Shown one piece after another: positions 62,484 to 64,000 of a DNA stretch of 64,000 nt (positions are counted from its first letter, which is position 1; each line of letters starts with the position of its first letter). The stretch is taken from assembly GCF_030866825.1 (NCBI RefSeq), contig NZ_CP133020.1, forward strand, positions 2,170,001 through 2,234,000, written 5' to 3'. This stretch comes from Rathayibacter sp. SW19. Its GTDB lineage: Bacteria > Actinomycetota > Actinomycetes > Actinomycetales > Microbacteriaceae. The notes under the pieces are model-generated. The model was not told the DNA's origin. It worked only from the letters and a program-made list of their open reading frames with translations, and searched no databases. Position numbers and translations under genes: made by a program.

Positions 62484-63238
62484 TTCCGAGACGTGCGGGC
62501 ACGAGGTGCCCGTGGAACGCGCCCCCTGCGAAAGCGATCGGCTATACCCCACCCGGTGACCCGGAACAGAGCCTCGATCACGATGCCCGTGTGCATTTTC
62601 GAGTCACCCTGCGTTCGCTCGACGAACGTAATCGGATGTTCGCTCACCTTCAGCCCGGCGCGCTCGGTACGCCAGGCCATCTCGACTTGGAAACAATAGC
62701 CCTGTGACGAGACGCTTTCAAGATCGAGGCGGCGGAGGGTGTCTGCGCGGAAGACGCGGAACCCAGCCGTGATATCGCGGATCTGCGAACGCAGAACAAT
62801 GCGCGAATAGCGGTTGCCTGCGCGGGAGATCGCTTGCCGATACCACGGCCAATCCCGCACGGTGCCGCCCGGTACCCAGCGGGAGCCGATGACAAGGTCT
62901 GCCCCATCCCTGGCCAATTGCACCATCACCGCCAACTCAGCGGGGTCGTGTGAACCATCTGCGTCGATTTCGGCGATGAAGTCATATCCGTCGTCGAGCG
63001 CGAGGCTGAAACCAGCCAAATACGCCCGCCCCAGCCCGTCCTTTTGAGTCCGGTGAAGGACGCGGATCCGCGCATCGGCAGCGGCCAGATGATCGGCAAG
63101 TTCCCCTGTGCCGTCTGGGCTTCCGTCGTCGACGATCAGTACGTCAGCGGCCGGCACAGCCTCATTGATGCGCTTGACGACCGCTTCGAGGCCGGCGCGT
63201 TCGTTGTAGGTCGGCACAATCACCAGAGTGTCAGCCAC
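62480..63238 (-). CDS. Polyprenol monophosphomannose synthase-type glycosyltransferase (Ppm, GT2)
   Basis: A 252-residue GT2 dolichol-phosphate mannose synthase-like enzyme. It has the nucleotide motif VDDGSPDGTGELAD (D37-D38), the DXD-like DADGSHD near residue 90, and the family's GFRVFRADTLRRLDLESVSSQGYCFQVEM and HPITFVERTQGDSKM. It transfers mannose from GDP-mannose to polyprenyl phosphate for extracellular mannosylation. The GTG at 63238 with GAGG upstream is the start; the longer frame runs into lnt. Its stop overlaps the rbpA stop region convergently. Confidence 0.92.
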   Translation of the reverse strand: MADTLVIVPTYNERAGLEAVVKRINEAVPAADVLIVDDGSPDGTGELADHLAAADARIRVLHRTQKDGLGRAYLAGFSLALDDGYDFIAEIDADGSHDPAELAVMVQLARDGADLVIGSRWVPGGTVRDWPWYRQAISRAGNRYSRIVLRSQIRDITAGFRVFRADTLRRLDLESVSSQGYCFQVEMAWRTERAGLKVSEHPITFVERTQGDSKMHTGIVIEALFRVTGWGIADRFRRGRVPRAPRARTSRN

Positions 63239-63242
63239 GGCG

Positions 63243-64000
63243 CTACCTCGTTCTTTCTGCCCGCGACGGCCGTGACGCGAACGCCGCAATGAGCAGCCCT
63301 GCGACGCCGAGTCCGCTGACCAGCCATTCGATGCCCCTGCTGAGCAGGGTCGCCGGTGTCGTCGCGGTGCCGAGAGGCACCGCCGCCACCATCGCTCCGG
63401 GCTTGTACGCCGGAATCTCCGCGAGCGTGGCACCGTTCGGGGCGATGATCTGACTCGTGCCGACGGTCGAAATGTTCACGAGCGACCGCCCGGCCTCGAT
63501 CGCACGCAGTCGTGCGATCGCCAGTTGCTGCACGTTCTCCTTCGTTCTGCCGAAGTCGGCGTTGTTCGTCTGGGCGAGGATGACTTGCGCTCCCCCGTCC
63601 ATCATCTCGGTCAGCAGCTGATCGTCGGCGATGTCGAAGCAGATCGAAATCCCTGCTTTGATGCCGTTCACATCGAACACGTTGCTTCGGGTTCCCGGCG
63701 TGTAGTCACGCTGGATCAGTCCGATCAGGCTGGGTGCGAACGGTTCCCAGAAGGCACGATCCGGCACGTACTCCCCGAACGGCACCGGATGCTTCTTGTC
63801 GTAGATCGCGACGGCGCCCTTGTCTGCCTTCCAGAGCAGCGACGAGTTGAAGTATTTGCCATCACGGTGTGTGATCGTGCCGACGATCAGCGGTGCCTTC
63901 AGCTGACGGCTCAACTCGTTCAAGACCTGAGCGGATGCCGCGTCCCGCGTCGGATCGACATCGGCGGCTCCTTCCGGCCAGACCACCATGTCCAGATGCT
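63243..64000 (-). CDS. lnt: Apolipoprotein N-acyltransferase Lnt (C-terminal part, runs off the window)
   Basis: The visible part (at least 250 residues) is the nitrilase-like domain of Lnt and the last membrane segment. Catalytic-triad stretches are seen: MVVWPEGAAD (Glu), YDKKHPVPFGEYVP (Lys) and AGISICFDIADD (Cys). Lnt N-acylates the lipid-modified cysteine of lipoproteins. The gene's 5' end lies beyond position 64000. It sits 4 nt upstream of the Ppm gene; in mycobacteria the two are fused as Ppm1 or adjacent. Confidence 0.93.
   Translation of the reverse strand, partial: HLDMVVWPEGAADVDPTRDAASAQVLNELSRQLKAPLIVGTITHRDGKYFNSSLLWKADKGAVAIYDKKHPVPFGEYVPDRAFWEPFAPSLIGLIQRDYTPGTRSNVFDVNGIKAGISICFDIADDQLLTEMMDGGAQVILAQTNNADFGRTKENVQQLAIARLRAIEAGRSLVNISTVGTSQIIAPNGATLAEIPAYKPGAMVAAVPLGTATTPATLLSRGIEWLVSGLGVAGLLIAAFASRPSRAERTR

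Overview
This is a chromosomal window from a moderately GC-rich actinobacterium, most probably of the family Microbacteriaceae. The evidence is the gene order of the division and cell-wall (dcw) cluster followed by sepF, a YggT gene, divIVA/wag31, lspA, rluD and dnaE; the actinobacterial qcrCAB/ctaCDEF respiratory genes; rbpA; a separate Ppm/Lnt pair; many GTG starts; and several start codons sitting directly after a -10 box (leaderless mRNAs). The assignment rests on gene content only, and the species cannot be named. No rRNA, tRNA, CRISPR array or intact insertion sequence was seen.

Layout. 0-24 kb: a DUF3040 membrane protein, then the dcw operon mraZ-rsmH-ftsL-ftsI-murE-murF-mraY-murD-ftsW-murG-murC-ftsQ-ftsZ, a PLP-homeostasis protein, sepF, YggT, divIVA, lspA, rluD and dnaE. 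Many neighbours overlap by 4 nt (ATGA/GTGA), which suggests translational coupling. 24-31 kb: housekeeping metabolism (flavin-reductase-like gene, hisD, nrdR, pyrD, an RNase HI fused to an NTF2-like domain, DUF3043, an M20 peptidase, an ErpA-type Fe-S carrier). 31-39.4 kb: the aerobic respiratory chain. ctaCDF runs rightward, meets an RlmA-type methyltransferase, and ctaE-qcrC-qcrA-qcrB runs leftward. 39.5-49 kb: trpD, dhaL and dhaM-HPr, a VOC protein, a secreted M23 peptidase, argG, a nucleoside hydrolase, an ABC exporter and another VOC protein.

49-53.6 kb is the accessory part. It holds small membrane proteins, a compact XRE regulator with its own promoter, two RibD/DHFR-fold reductases, a SnoaL-like protein divergent from a MarR regulator, and two stretches of more than 500 nt without a recognisable gene. 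These stretches contain strong inverted repeats, including a 54-nt near-perfect hairpin. 53.6-64 kb: a UvrA-like ATPase lacking the usual full length, a DUF308 membrane protein, an S9 peptidase, an atypical SDR, an NfeD/SPFH pair, a glycerophosphodiesterase, rbpA, a Ppm-type glycosyltransferase and the C-terminal part of lnt, which runs off the right edge.

Most of the window is ordinary housekeeping DNA. The points most worth checking are the MurE substrate motif, the RNase HI fusion, the SDR without its catalytic Tyr, the short tandem repeats around trpD/dhaL/dhaM, and the operator-like symmetries in the accessory part. I did not find a convincing new multi-gene system.
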